Shown here: positions 1-5,991 of the stretch, one piece after another
Layout of the letters: every line of letters starts with the position of its first letter
How positions within the stretch are numbered: position 1 is the first letter of the stretch
DNA from: Alphaproteobacteria bacterium
GTDB taxonomy: Bacteria > Pseudomonadota > Alphaproteobacteria > Rhizobiales > Rhizobiaceae
NCBI GenBank assembly: GCA_030428345.1
Contig: JAUIBM010000138.1
Coordinates: 1 to 7,177 of the forward strand
Length of the DNA: 7,177 bases
Direction of reading: 5' to 3'
Notes under the pieces: model-generated
Database searches by the model: none
Seen by the model: only the letters and a program-made list of their open reading frames with translations
What the model was told of the DNA's origin: nothing
Program-made: the position numbers and the translations under genes

Positions 1-1270
1 GCACCGCAACCGTCGAGATCGAGGGCGCGGCCGAGGCGGTCGGCGAGTTCGCCAGCGCCCGGATCATGATCATCGGCTGGGCGCGCAAATGCGGGTTCAG
101 CGCGAATCCGGCGGCGATCGTCGTCACCACCGCCCAGAAGCCGGCCATGGAGGGCGAGCGTCCCATGGACAAGGTCACCAGGATCGCGGCCACCGGCAGG
201 AAGAACATGAGCGATTTCAAGCCGTCGCCGGGGTGAAGCGCCTGGCGGTCCTTCGCCGGGACCGGTTCGATGCCGAGGCGTCGCGCCTCGGTCTCCACCG
301 AGATGAACAGGCTGAGATAGTAGAGCAGCGCCGGGATCAGCGCGGCGAGGCAGACCGTCGCGTAGGAATTGCCGGTCAGTTGCGCCATCAGGAAGGCTCC
401 CGCCCCCATGACAGGCGGCATGATCTGGCCTCCGGTCGAGGCCGCCGCCTCCAGTCCGCCGGCGAACCGGCCGCTGAAGCCGCGCTGCTTGATAAGCGGG
501 ATCGTCACGGTCCCGGTGCCGACCACATTGGCGACGACGCTGCCCGAGGACATGCCGAAGACGCCGGAGGCGACAATCGCCGCATGGCCCGCGCCGCCGC
601 GCGTCCGCCCGGTGACCCACAGCGCCATGCGGATCATCAGCTCTCCCGCGCCGCTGCCTTCGAGCGCGGCGCCGAAGACGATGAAGATGAAGACGACCAG
701 CACGACGACGCCCGCCGCGAAGCCGAAGACCCCCTGGAACCCGAACCAGACCGTCTCCACCAGCATTTCCGGCGTGAACCCGCCATGGCTGAGAATGCCG
801 GGGCTGTTCGCGCCCCAGAAGACATAGGCCAGCGCCACCAGCCCGACGACCGAAAGGATCGGCCCGAAGGCGCGGCGGGTCAGCTCCAGCAGCGTCAGGA
901 TGGCTAGAACGGCCGAGGCGATCTGGTCGGGCGGATAGGAAAGGATGAGCGCGTCGGGATTGGCGACCTCGTGCAGGAACAGGCTGGTCGCCCAGACGAG
1001 ATTGGCGAACAGCGCCAGGTCGACAGCCCAGCCCAGCACCTTTCCGGCAACAGAACGGCCGGCCAGGCGCGCCAGCGGGTGGCTGGCGATCATGATTGCC
1101 GCCGAGACGATGATCACACCGGCCCGGATATAGCCGGGCGCGGAGTACTGGCCGACATAGGCGACGATCAGCGCATGGATCGCCAGGCCGAGGCCCAGCA
1201 GCGCCGCAACCGCCATTGCAGGCTTGAAGGGCTGGTTCGCTTGCCGATCCTGGGAAATCTGCTCCTGCAT
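1..1270 (-). CDS. TRAP transporter fused permease, 4TM/12TM (DctQM fusion, TAXI type), partial
   Basis: The inner-membrane permease of a tripartite ATP-independent periplasmic transporter, which uses an ion gradient to import organic acids delivered by a periplasmic binding protein. The first 423 residues are present; the C-terminus lies beyond the left edge, and fused TRAP permeases are usually about 620-700 residues. Hydrophobic segments lie near residues 19-40, 50-65, 78-98, 117-130 and 137-153 (the small-subunit, DctQ-like part), then 180-204 and onwards (DctM part). The DctM core carries VVGTGTVTIPLIK (249-261) and EAAASTGGQIMPPVMGAG (274-291), signatures of the fused, TAXI-partnered branch. 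The ATG lies 8 bases after the stop of the FCD regulator gene, and GGTGAG (1278-1283), which contains that stop, is a possible ribosome-binding site, so the two genes are probably co-transcribed and translationally coupled. The binding-protein gene should lie off the left edge. Substrate unknown. The family call is firm. Confidence 0.9.
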   Translation of the reverse strand, partial: MQEQISQDRQANQPFKPAMAVAALLGLGLAIHALIVAYVGQYSAPGYIRAGVIIVSAAIMIASHPLARLAGRSVAGKVLGWAVDLALFANLVWATSLFLHEVANPDALILSYPPDQIASAVLAILTLLELTRRAFGPILSVVGLVALAYVFWGANSPGILSHGGFTPEMLVETVWFGFQGVFGFAAGVVVLVVFIFIVFGAALEGSGAGELMIRMALWVTGRTRGGAGHAAIVASGVFGMSSGSVVANVVGTGTVTIPLIKQRGFSGRFAGGLEAAASTGGQIMPPVMGAGAFLMAQLTGNSYATVCLAALIPALLYYLSLFISVETEARRLGIEPVPAKDRQALHPGDGLKSLMFFLPVAAILVTLSMGRSPSMAGFWAVVTTIAAGFALNPHLRAQPMIMIRALANSPTASAAPSISTVAV

Positions 1271-1278
1271 GGCTGGTC

Positions 1279-2004
1279 TCACCGCCCCATGCGAAGCGAG
1301 ACGATGGTTTGCGCCTGCCGCTCGAACTGCTCGATGATCGCGCGCTTGTTTTCCCCCACGACCTTGAAGGCGATGTCGGCCGCGAGATCGGCATCGCCCA
1401 GCTGGACGGTGTCGCGAAGCACGATCGACATGGCGAGAAAACGCCGCCGGTGATCCGGATCGCTGTGGCTCAATTCGACATAGTGCAGGTAGGATTGCCG
1501 GTTGATGCGGGTGAGTTCGGTCCGCAATTTCGCATTGCCGCAATTGTCGACAATGAACCGCGAAAGGCCCTGGGTGTGCCGGGCGAATGCCGGCGCCTCT
1601 TCCTTTTCGGCGGCGATCATCCCGTCGAATTTAAGGCGCAGCGTTTCAAGCGTTTCCGCGTCGACCTCGCCGCGGGCGCAGCGCTGCGCGAGCAGCCGCA
1701 CGGCCATGGAGAACAGCGCCGCGCGCACGTCGTACAGATCGACGATCTCGTCATGGCTGAGCTCGGGGACGATGGCGCCCAGATGGGGCCGGATCTGAAC
1801 CAGGTTTTCCCGCGCCAGAATGCTCAGTGCCTCGCGGATCGGTCCGCGGGAAACGCCGAATTGCTGGGCCAGCGCTTCCTCGGTCAGTTTGGAGCCGGGG
1901 CGGATTTCTCCCTTGTCGATCATCTCGCCCAGCGCGTCCGCGATCGCCACCGAATGCGTGCGCTTCGGGCCGGGCACATCGGAAGAATTGTCAACATCTA
2001 CCAT
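1279..2004 (-). CDS. GntR-family transcriptional regulator, FadR/FCD subfamily
   Basis: A one-component DNA-binding regulator of 241 residues, a usual length for the subfamily. The N-terminal winged helix-turn-helix covers about residues 14-80, with LTEEALAQQFGVSRGPIREAL at 40-60 as the helix-turn-helix and recognition helix. The rest is an all-helical FCD effector domain that starts near ELSHDEIVDLYDVRAAL (81-97). The usual FCD metal site (an Asp and three His) is not obvious: by eye, the position before the CGN turn (155-157) where a His is expected is a Ser (about 148), so this member may bind its ligand without metal. The start at 2004 is preferred over the in-frame ATG at 2019 because a strong GGAGGA lies 6 bases upstream of it and inside the longer version. 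It sits directly upstream of the TRAP permease and most likely controls it and itself through the palindrome at 2059-2074. The effector is probably the transported compound or a derivative. Confidence 0.9.
   Translation of the reverse strand: MVDVDNSSDVPGPKRTHSVAIADALGEMIDKGEIRPGSKLTEEALAQQFGVSRGPIREALSILARENLVQIRPHLGAIVPELSHDEIVDLYDVRAALFSMAVRLLAQRCARGEVDAETLETLRLKFDGMIAAEKEEAPAFARHTQGLSRFIVDNCGNAKLRTELTRINRQSYLHYVELSHSDPDHRRRFLAMSIVLRDTVQLGDADLAADIAFKVVGENKRAIIEQFERQAQTIVSLRMGR
1987..1996. promoter_or_regulatory. Second copy of the operator core, ATTGTCAACA
   Basis: Ten bases identical to the first ten of the palindrome core at 2061-2072. It lies inside the first codons of the FCD regulator gene and starts 74 bp (close to seven helical turns) from the main copy. 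As a downstream operator it could block transcription or support looping. Its position in coding sequence means chance or codon constraint cannot be excluded. Confidence 0.35.
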
Positions 2005-2010
2005 CGCATT

Positions 2011-2016
2011 TCCTCC
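2011..2016 (-). promoter_or_regulatory. Ribosome-binding site that fixes the FCD regulator start
   Basis: GGAGGA on the minus strand, 6 bases before the ATG at 2004. The in-frame ATG at 2019 lies upstream of this site and has no comparable site of its own, so translation most likely begins at 2004. Confidence 0.75.
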
Positions 2017-2058
2017 CATATGCGGTCGATATGGTGGAATTTCTGCGGTACTTGGCTA

Positions 2059-2074
2059 TCATTGTCAACAATGA
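2059..2074. promoter_or_regulatory. Palindromic operator, probably for the FCD-type GntR regulator
   Basis: TCATTGT-CA-ACAATGA: two perfect 7-base arms around a 2-base centre, in the divergent region between the regulator/TRAP unit and the crotonase gene. The shape matches the T-N-GT-N-AC-N-A type of site known for FadR-like GntR proteins. On the minus strand it contains TTGACA (2063-2068), a perfect -35 hexamer pointing towards the regulator gene, though no convincing -10 follows at the right distance. Another half-site, ATTGTCA, lies at 2093-2099, 32 bp away (about three helical turns). Binding by the neighbouring regulator is inferred. Confidence 0.6.
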
Positions 2075-2164
2075 AGGCCCTTTCGCGTCAAAATTGTCAT
2101 CGCGGACTCATGCCGCCTCAGACCGGTTTCCAGGTTCGCGGACCTTCCGCCGGACTGCTGGCGC

Positions 2165-2194
2165 TTGAGAATTTCGCGCCGTCCGCGCTACAAG
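2165..2194 (+). promoter_or_regulatory. Candidate sigma-70 type promoter for the crotonase gene
   Basis: TTGAGA (2165-2170), an 18-base spacer and TACAAG (2189-2194) match five and four of six consensus bases. Transcription would start near 2201, a little upstream of the crotonase start. It lies about 90 bp downstream of the palindrome at 2059-2074, so the regulator would not simply cover it. Predicted by eye. Confidence 0.3.
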
Positions 2195-2225
2195 GCGGCA
2201 ACGCGAAGACAGACGCCGACAGGCG

Positions 2226-3002
2226 ATGAAAGGCGATGGCTCAATGGCTGAACTCGAACAGGAACGCGCGGGCGCAATCGCGGTGCTGACGATGAATGTG
2301 CCCGCGAAGAAGAACGCGCTGACCGATGTGCTGCGCGCCGAACTTCGCCAGGCAATCCTCGACGCCCAGACGGACGACGCCGTCCGCGCGATCGTCATCA
2401 CCGGCGCGGGCGGGGCCTTTTCGTCGGGCGGCGATATTTCCGCGATGACCGCCGATCCGCAGATCGCCGTCGCGCGCATGACCATTCTGCACGACGTGGT
2501 GCGCATGCTGGTTGCGGGCGCCAAGCCTTCGGTCGCGGCGGTGAGCGGTCCCGCCTTCGGGGCCGGCTTCTCGCTGGCGATGTGCTGCGACCAGATCGTC
2601 GCCGACAGGACCGCGCGATTCTGCGCTTCCTTCGGGCGCATGGGCCTGCCGCCGGATCTGGGCCTCGCATGGACCTTGCCCCGGCGCGTCGGAGCGGCGG
2701 CCGCGAGCCGGCTTCTGCTGGGCGGGCGGATGGTGGAGCATGCCGAGGCGATGTCGCTCGGCCTGGCCGACATCGCCGCCGACCCGGACGACCTTCTGGC
2801 GGTCGCGATCGCGCGGGCGGGCGAATTGACCGCCAACAGCCTGGAAGCCAAGGCGCACGTCAAGAAGCTTCTCGATGTCGCGGGCGGGCGGATCGAGCAG
2901 GTCCTGGAAGTCGAAATGCAATCCTATCTGACGCTGCTCAAATCGAGGGAGCATCTGGAGGCCAAGCAGGCCTTTCTCGACGCCTCGCGCAAGAAGGTAT
3001 GA
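2226..3002 (+). CDS. Enoyl-CoA hydratase/isomerase family protein (crotonase fold)
   Basis: A 258-residue crotonase-fold enzyme, the usual length, acting on a CoA thioester in the cytoplasm. The oxyanion-hole segments are visible: GAGGAFSSGGD (60-70) and SGPAFGAGFSLAMC (107-120). The segment FGRMGLPPDLGLAWTLPRRVG (136-156) follows. A true hydratase of the crotonase type has a Glu near the start of this segment; here that position is not acidic, while Asp144 in LPPD sits where PaaG-type isomerases carry their catalytic Asp. That favours a delta-isomerase or a related reaction over simple hydration, though this is an alignment by eye. The C-terminal helices (about 200-258) are complete and end in RKKV. 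The first ATG has only a poorly spaced AGG. The in-frame ATG at 2244, with AAAGG ten bases upstream, would give a 252-residue protein starting MAELEQ, and may be the real start. It is a single gene, convergent with the UTRA regulator and 16 bases from it. Confidence 0.88.
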   Translation: MKGDGSMAELEQERAGAIAVLTMNVPAKKNALTDVLRAELRQAILDAQTDDAVRAIVITGAGGAFSSGGDISAMTADPQIAVARMTILHDVVRMLVAGAKPSVAAVSGPAFGAGFSLAMCCDQIVADRTARFCASFGRMGLPPDLGLAWTLPRRVGAAAASRLLLGGRMVEHAEAMSLGLADIAADPDDLLAVAIARAGELTANSLEAKAHVKKLLDVAGGRIEQVLEVEMQSYLTLLKSREHLEAKQAFLDASRKKV

Positions 3003-3010
3003 TGCGGCGA

Positions 3011-3027
3011 GGCGGCGATCAGCCGTC
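3011..3027. terminator. Weak hairpin at the convergent junction
   Basis: GGCGGC (3011-3016) pairs with GCCGTC (3022-3027), six pairs including one G-T wobble, around a 5-base loop. It overlaps the stop of the UTRA regulator gene and lies 8 bases after the crotonase stop. There is no T-run on either side, so it is at best a pausing or RNA-end-protecting structure. Confidence 0.2.
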
Positions 3028-3801
3028 GTGCTCGATCCACCGTGGCGAGAGGTCGGAAGATTTCGCGTCCCGCTTGAGATTGACGGAATATTCGAACCTG
3101 TCCGGCCGGTAATACACTTCGAGCACCTCGAACGCCTTGTCGGCGCTGTCGAAGACGATGCGGCGCATCAGCGTCACCGGCGTGCCGATTGCGATGTAGA
3201 GATGAAGCGCGACTTCCGGCGCGGCGGCGACCGCCGTCAGGCGTTGCTCGACCCGTTCGGCCGCGATGCCGGCCGCCTCCAGCACGCCCAGAATGGTGCG
3301 GTTCCCGAGTTGGCCGGGATCGATCGCCTCTGAAGCGGGCGGGAAGAGGTAGCAGGCGGAATAGGAGAACGGGCCGATTTCGTCGTGGCGCAGGCGCACG
3401 ATCTGCTTGAAACCGCCCTCCTGCGTTCCCAGCCTTTGCGCCGCCCAATGCGGCAGGGCGGCGGTTCCCGTTTCCAGGATGGTCACGCTGCTATGCGTCT
3501 CGAAATCCTCGATGTTTCGGTTCAGCCCGTCGAAGCTGCTGGCCTGCGATCCCCCGGCGCGCGGCTGGGTGGCGAAGGTTCCCTTGCCGCGTTGCCGCCA
3601 GATCAGACCGCGCTCGGCCAGCATCCGCATAGTGTGGCGGATGGTGACGCGCGAGACGTCGAAGCGTTCGGCGATTTCCGTCTCGCTTGGCAGGGGGGTG
3701 TCCGGCCCGTACTGGCCGCCACGGATCTCGCGCTCCAGGATCATGAAGATCCTGAAATAGAGAGGCATCGCATCGGAGGTGGCGCCGGCGGCCCCGGACA
3801 T
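3019..3801 (-). CDS. GntR-family transcriptional regulator, HutC/UTRA subfamily
   Basis: A 260-residue regulator. The winged helix-turn-helix spans about residues 13-80, with LPSETEIAERFDVSRVTIRH at 37-56 and the wing RQRGKGTFA at 69-77. The UTRA ligand-binding domain spans about 95-245 and ends in the typical EVYYRPDRFEYSVNLKR (228-244). UTRA domains bind small effectors such as urocanate, sugar phosphates or amino-acid derivatives. The ATG at 3801 is preceded by GGAG (3809-3812) with a 7-base gap; an ATG at 3768, just before PLYFRI, is possible but has no such site. The gene begins 3 bases after the aminotransferase stop, so the two are almost certainly one transcript and the regulator probably controls its own operon, by way of the palindromes upstream of 5091. 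It is of a different subfamily from the FCD regulator 1 kb away. Effector unknown. Confidence 0.92.
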   Translation of the reverse strand: MSGAAGATSDAMPLYFRIFMILEREIRGGQYGPDTPLPSETEIAERFDVSRVTIRHTMRMLAERGLIWRQRGKGTFATQPRAGGSQASSFDGLNRNIEDFETHSSVTILETGTAALPHWAAQRLGTQEGGFKQIVRLRHDEIGPFSYSACYLFPPASEAIDPGQLGNRTILGVLEAAGIAAERVEQRLTAVAAAPEVALHLYIAIGTPVTLMRRIVFDSADKAFEVLEVYYRPDRFEYSVNLKRDAKSSDLSPRWIEHDG

Positions 3802-3804
3802 CGG

Positions 3805-5091
3805 CTAGCTCCGCTCGCTCGCCTCTTCCGCGAAGGCCCCGTCGAACGCGGCCTTCGTCTCGGCGATATCCTCGTCTGTGTGGGCGGCGGTCATGTACAT
3901 CAGTCCGCGTCCGATGATCTGGACGCCGCGCGACAGGAGCCGGCCGGCGAATTTCTGCGTTGCCGGGAAGTCCGCCTTCGCCGCCCCCGCAAGCGTATCC
4001 ATCTCCGCGATGCCAAGGGCGATCTGCATGGCCGATCCGGTCCGGTTGACCGCGCATGTGACGCCATGGCGGGCGGCGCTGGCGACGATGTGGCGCTGCA
4101 GGTCGGCCATCATCGCGTCGATGCGCGGGTACAGTTGATCGGCATTTCTTTCAAGGTAGGAAATGCACGCGACAGACGCCGCGACGGATACCGGATTGCC
4201 GTTGAAGGTGCCGCGATGCAGCATCCGCCCGGAGCTGACCGGCTCCATGATCGCGTCGGCGCCCGCCACCGCGCCGATCGGCAGGCCGCTGCCCATCGCC
4301 TTGCCGATCACGGCGAGATCGGGCGTCACGCCGAGCAGGGCCTGCGCCCCGCCCAGCGACAGGCGATATCCGGTAATGACCTCGTCGAAGATCAGCGCCA
4401 CGCCCAACTCGCGCGTCAGGCGGCGCACCGTCTCGACAAATCCGGGAGGCGGCATGAAGCAGCCGCCATTGACGGCGATCGGCTCCAGGATCACCGCCGC
4501 ATAGTCGCGCGTCAGGGTGCGGCGCAGCGCATCCTCGTCGCCCCAGTCCAGAAAGGTCAAGGATTTCAAGGCGCCCGGGTCCTGCCCGATGGTCGAGGGG
4601 CCGTCATTTCCGCCCGCGCCTGCCGCGTGGACGGAATCGAACCAGCCATGATAATGCCCGCGAAACTTGATGACCTGCGTGCGGCCGGTGCTTGCCCTGG
4701 CGATGCGCAGCGCGAGCTGGATGGCCTCCGAACCGGAACTGACGAAGGCGCATTTGCTGGCGCATGGCAGGGTCCGGCAGATGAGTTCGGCAAGGTTCGC
4801 CTCGCCCTCATGCACCGAAGCCGTTCTCAGTCCGCGATCGAGTTCCGCCTTGACGGCGTCGATCACCTCGCGCGGCGAATGACCGAGGATCAGCGGGCCA
4901 TAGCCCGCCGCATAGTCGATATAGCGGTTGCCGGCGATGTCCCAGATATGTGCGTCCCTCGCGTGATCGGCCACGATCGGCGCCGGCTGCTGGTTGCCGC
5001 GCGGTGTGGAGGAGACGCCGTAGCTCAGGGTCTTGAGGGCTCGTTCGCGATATTGCGCTGATTTTTCGAAGGCGTGCGAAGCCGATCCCAT
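3805..5091 (-). CDS. Class III PLP-dependent aminotransferase, glutamate-1-semialdehyde-aminomutase-like
   Basis: A cytoplasmic PLP enzyme of 428 residues with fold-type I, class III features. From the start at 5091: SSGSEA (118-123) for cofactor phosphate binding, GHYHGWFD (145-152) stacking on the ring, EPI (203-205), FDEVITGYR (235-243) with Asp236 to pair with the pyridine nitrogen, the Schiff-base lysine Lys264 in AVIGKAMGSGLPIGA, and GTFNGNP (294-300). The nearest familiar family is HemL (glutamate-1-semialdehyde 2,1-aminomutase), but the HGW motif and the setting among catabolic genes fit the large group of HemL-like transaminases that act on beta- or omega-amino acids rather than tetrapyrrole synthesis. 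The longest open frame starts at a TTG (5109) with no ribosome-binding site; the ATG at 5091 has GGATGGA six bases upstream. It heads a two-gene unit with the UTRA regulator. The family is firm, the substrate unknown. Confidence 0.9.
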   Translation of the reverse strand: MGSASHAFEKSAQYRERALKTLSYGVSSTPRGNQQPAPIVADHARDAHIWDIAGNRYIDYAAGYGPLILGHSPREVIDAVKAELDRGLRTASVHEGEANLAELICRTLPCASKCAFVSSGSEAIQLALRIARASTGRTQVIKFRGHYHGWFDSVHAAGAGGNDGPSTIGQDPGALKSLTFLDWGDEDALRRTLTRDYAAVILEPIAVNGGCFMPPPGFVETVRRLTRELGVALIFDEVITGYRLSLGGAQALLGVTPDLAVIGKAMGSGLPIGAVAGADAIMEPVSSGRMLHRGTFNGNPVSVAASVACISYLERNADQLYPRIDAMMADLQRHIVASAARHGVTCAVNRTGSAMQIALGIAEMDTLAGAAKADFPATQKFAGRLLSRGVQIIGRGLMYMTAAHTDEDIAETKAAFDGAFAEEASERS

Positions 5092-5097
5092 GTCATG

Positions 5098-5104
5098 TCC
5101 ATCC
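5098..5104 (-). promoter_or_regulatory. Ribosome-binding site for the aminotransferase
   Basis: GGATGGA on the minus strand, six bases before the ATG at 5091. It supports that ATG over the TTG at 5109, which has only AT-rich sequence upstream. Confidence 0.55.
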
Positions 5105-5113
5105 GTCAATATG

Positions 5114-5128
5114 TTAATGTATCATCAA
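5114..5128. promoter_or_regulatory. Near-palindrome upstream of the aminotransferase, possible UTRA-regulator operator
   Basis: TTAATG-TAT-CATCAA: 6-base arms with one mismatch around TAT, in an AT-rich patch unlike its surroundings. It overlaps the candidate -10 of the aminotransferase promoter and lies 23 bases before the ATG at 5091, a position suited to repression. The UTRA regulator encoded in the same unit is the obvious candidate to bind it; this is inferred. Confidence 0.4.
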
Positions 5129-5153
5129 TAAAACAATTGAGGCCGAACCTCAA
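5125..5153 (-). promoter_or_regulatory. Candidate promoter of the aminotransferase-regulator unit, with inverted repeat
   Basis: On the minus strand TTGAGG (5148-5153), a 17-base spacer and TATTGA (5125-5130) form a weak sigma-70-like promoter. The -35 hexamer is also one arm of a perfect inverted repeat, TTGAGG-CCGAA-CCTCAA (5137-5153), which could be a second operator. The promoter match is modest; the inverted repeat is exact. Confidence 0.35.
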
Positions 5154-5383
5154 GCCGGAGTCTGGCATATCGAATTGGTGCAAAAGGATTTTTTGGCGTC
5201 TTGTTCCGCCACGCCGAGGCCCTGCAGAGCCTGCCGGCAGAGCGGCATGGGCGCGCGGGCGGCTCAGTCGGACGCAGCGAAGCCGGTGCTCGCGGCCAGG
5301 GGATAATCCCTGCCTGCCGCGAGGCTCGAAATTGCGGAAAGCCGCGCGTTCATGTGTGGCGCGCTTTCACGCGCGGCGCCCGT
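5154..5383. other. Gene-free stretch with structured DNA/RNA elements
   Basis: No convincing coding sequence is seen here on either strand. The stretch holds an A/T-run (AAAAGGATTTTTTGG, 5182-5196), a 10-bp palindrome CTGCCGGCAG (5231-5240) with GCAGAGC repeated on both sides (5224-5230 and 5237-5243), the strong hairpin at 5289-5323, and most of the tandem repeats at 5340-5390. It lies between the 3' end of the unrecognised gene and the promoter of the aminotransferase. Confidence 0.6.
5289..5323. repeat. Strong two-part hairpin 3' of the unrecognised gene
   Basis: An outer perfect 8-bp stem (CTCGCGGC at 5289-5296 with GCCGCGAG at 5316-5323) encloses an inner 6-bp stem (CAGGGG at 5297-5302 with TCCCTG at 5307-5312, one G-T pair) capped by ATAA. 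A 3-base bulge CCT (5313-5315) lies on one side. It is 60 bases past the stop of the minus-strand gene at 5384. No T-run follows, so it is not a classical terminator. It could protect an mRNA end, act as a Rho-aided stop, or be a dispersed palindromic (REP-like) element. Confidence 0.6.
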
Positions 5384-5390
5384 TCACGCG
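5340..5390. repeat. Three 17-bp imperfect tandem repeats
   Basis: Units at 5340-5356, 5357-5373 and 5374-5390 share a core like GGCGC-N-C-N-TTCACGCG. Units two and three agree at 14 of 17 bases and unit one agrees with each at 12. The last unit contains the stop codon of the minus-strand gene that ends at 5384. Within it, GCGCG and CGCGC can pair around a 6-base loop. Function unknown. Confidence 0.5.
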
Positions 5391-5905
5391 TGGTGATCGC
5401 GGCCCATCTGTTCGCGCTGCATGAACATCAGCCCGATGAATTCCAGGCCGGAAACCATGGACTGGATCAGAAGCTCCACCAGTTTCTGCGCCGGCAGGCG
5501 GCCCTCGACCAGCTTCAGGGTATCGGGAATGCGCACCACGCCCAGCGTGGTGTAGGATTTGTAGCTGGTGCTCAGATGCTGACAGGTCCAGTCGATGTTC
5601 ATCTTGAGCGGCATCTTCAGGTAATTGTTCGGCGTGGTGTGCCAGACGGAGATGCCCTCGTCATTGACCAGGTCGAAATTGAAGCTCACCCCGGCATTCG
5701 GGCGGAACTCGCTCATCATGATGTGCTGAGAGATCGCCTCGCAGCAATCGAACAGGTCGCGGAATGCGCCGGTCTTGAAGCTCGCCTTGGCGGTCTTCTG
5801 CTCGGCCTTGCCCTTGTAGACGACGGTGACTTCGCCCGAGCCGTCCTCATGCTCGTCCACGTCGACAAATTCCACCACAATCTCGTATGTTTCGATTTCT
5901 CGCAT
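5384..5905 (-). CDS. Hypothetical protein, 173 residues, not recognised
   Basis: I do not recognise this family. The protein has no signal peptide and no clear membrane segment, so it is probably cytoplasmic. The first half looks strand-rich and alternates acidic and hydrophobic stretches (YEIVVEFVDVDEHEDGSGEV, 7-26). A helix with Asp53-Cys54-Cys55 (about 47-64) follows, then strand-like segments with FNFDLVNDEGISVWHTTPNN (75-94) and MNIDWTCQHL (102-111), and a long Met-rich C-terminal helix (139-166). The only Cys are 54, 55 and 108. The open frame extends up to 6004, but the ATG at 5905 has GGAG (5914-5917) eight bases upstream, whereas the ATG at 6004 has no well-placed site. The extension would also fill the control region of the divergent Rid gene. 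It is a single gene between the aminotransferase unit and the Rid gene. Coding is supported by the clear ribosome-binding site and balanced composition. Confidence 0.72.
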   Translation of the reverse strand: MREIETYEIVVEFVDVDEHEDGSGEVTVVYKGKAEQKTAKASFKTGAFRDLFDCCEAISQHIMMSEFRPNAGVSFNFDLVNDEGISVWHTTPNNYLKMPLKMNIDWTCQHLSTSYKSYTTLGVVRIPDTLKLVEGRLPAQKLVELLIQSMVSGLEFIGLMFMQREQMGRDHHA

Positions 5906-5913
5906 GCCGGCAT

Positions 5914-5917
5914 CTCC
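5914..5917 (-). promoter_or_regulatory. Ribosome-binding site that fixes the start of the unrecognised gene
   Basis: GGAG on the minus strand with an 8-base gap to the ATG at 5905. A perfect palindrome ATGCCGGCAT (5904-5913) lies between the site and the start. It supports 5905 over the longer frame beginning at 6004. Confidence 0.55.
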
Positions 5918-5991
5918 ATCAAGGGCGAATCGCGCTACCGACTCAATATGGGGCGCGAGCCGCAAAACTGGTACATTTTCGCATGCCAACG

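Noticed and set aside
89..907. 272-residue open frame on the plus strand
   Set aside because: Antisense to the TRAP permease; the product is a low-complexity Arg/Asp/His-rich sequence.
1309..2229. 306-residue open frame on the plus strand
   Set aside because: Antisense to the FCD regulator gene; no recognisable domain and biased composition.
2108..2863. 251- and 237-residue open frames on the minus strand
   Set aside because: Antisense to the crotonase gene, whose motifs are unambiguous; Ser/Arg/Ala-rich shadow translations.
3385..5061. 558-residue open frame on the plus strand
   Set aside because: It is antisense to the aminotransferase and the UTRA regulator, both clear families. The translation is rich in Arg, His, Gly and Ala without family motifs, typical of the mirror frame of a GC-rich gene.
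5092..5109. TTG start at 5109 for the aminotransferase
   Set aside because: No ribosome-binding site upstream of it; the ATG at 5091 has GGATGGA at six bases.
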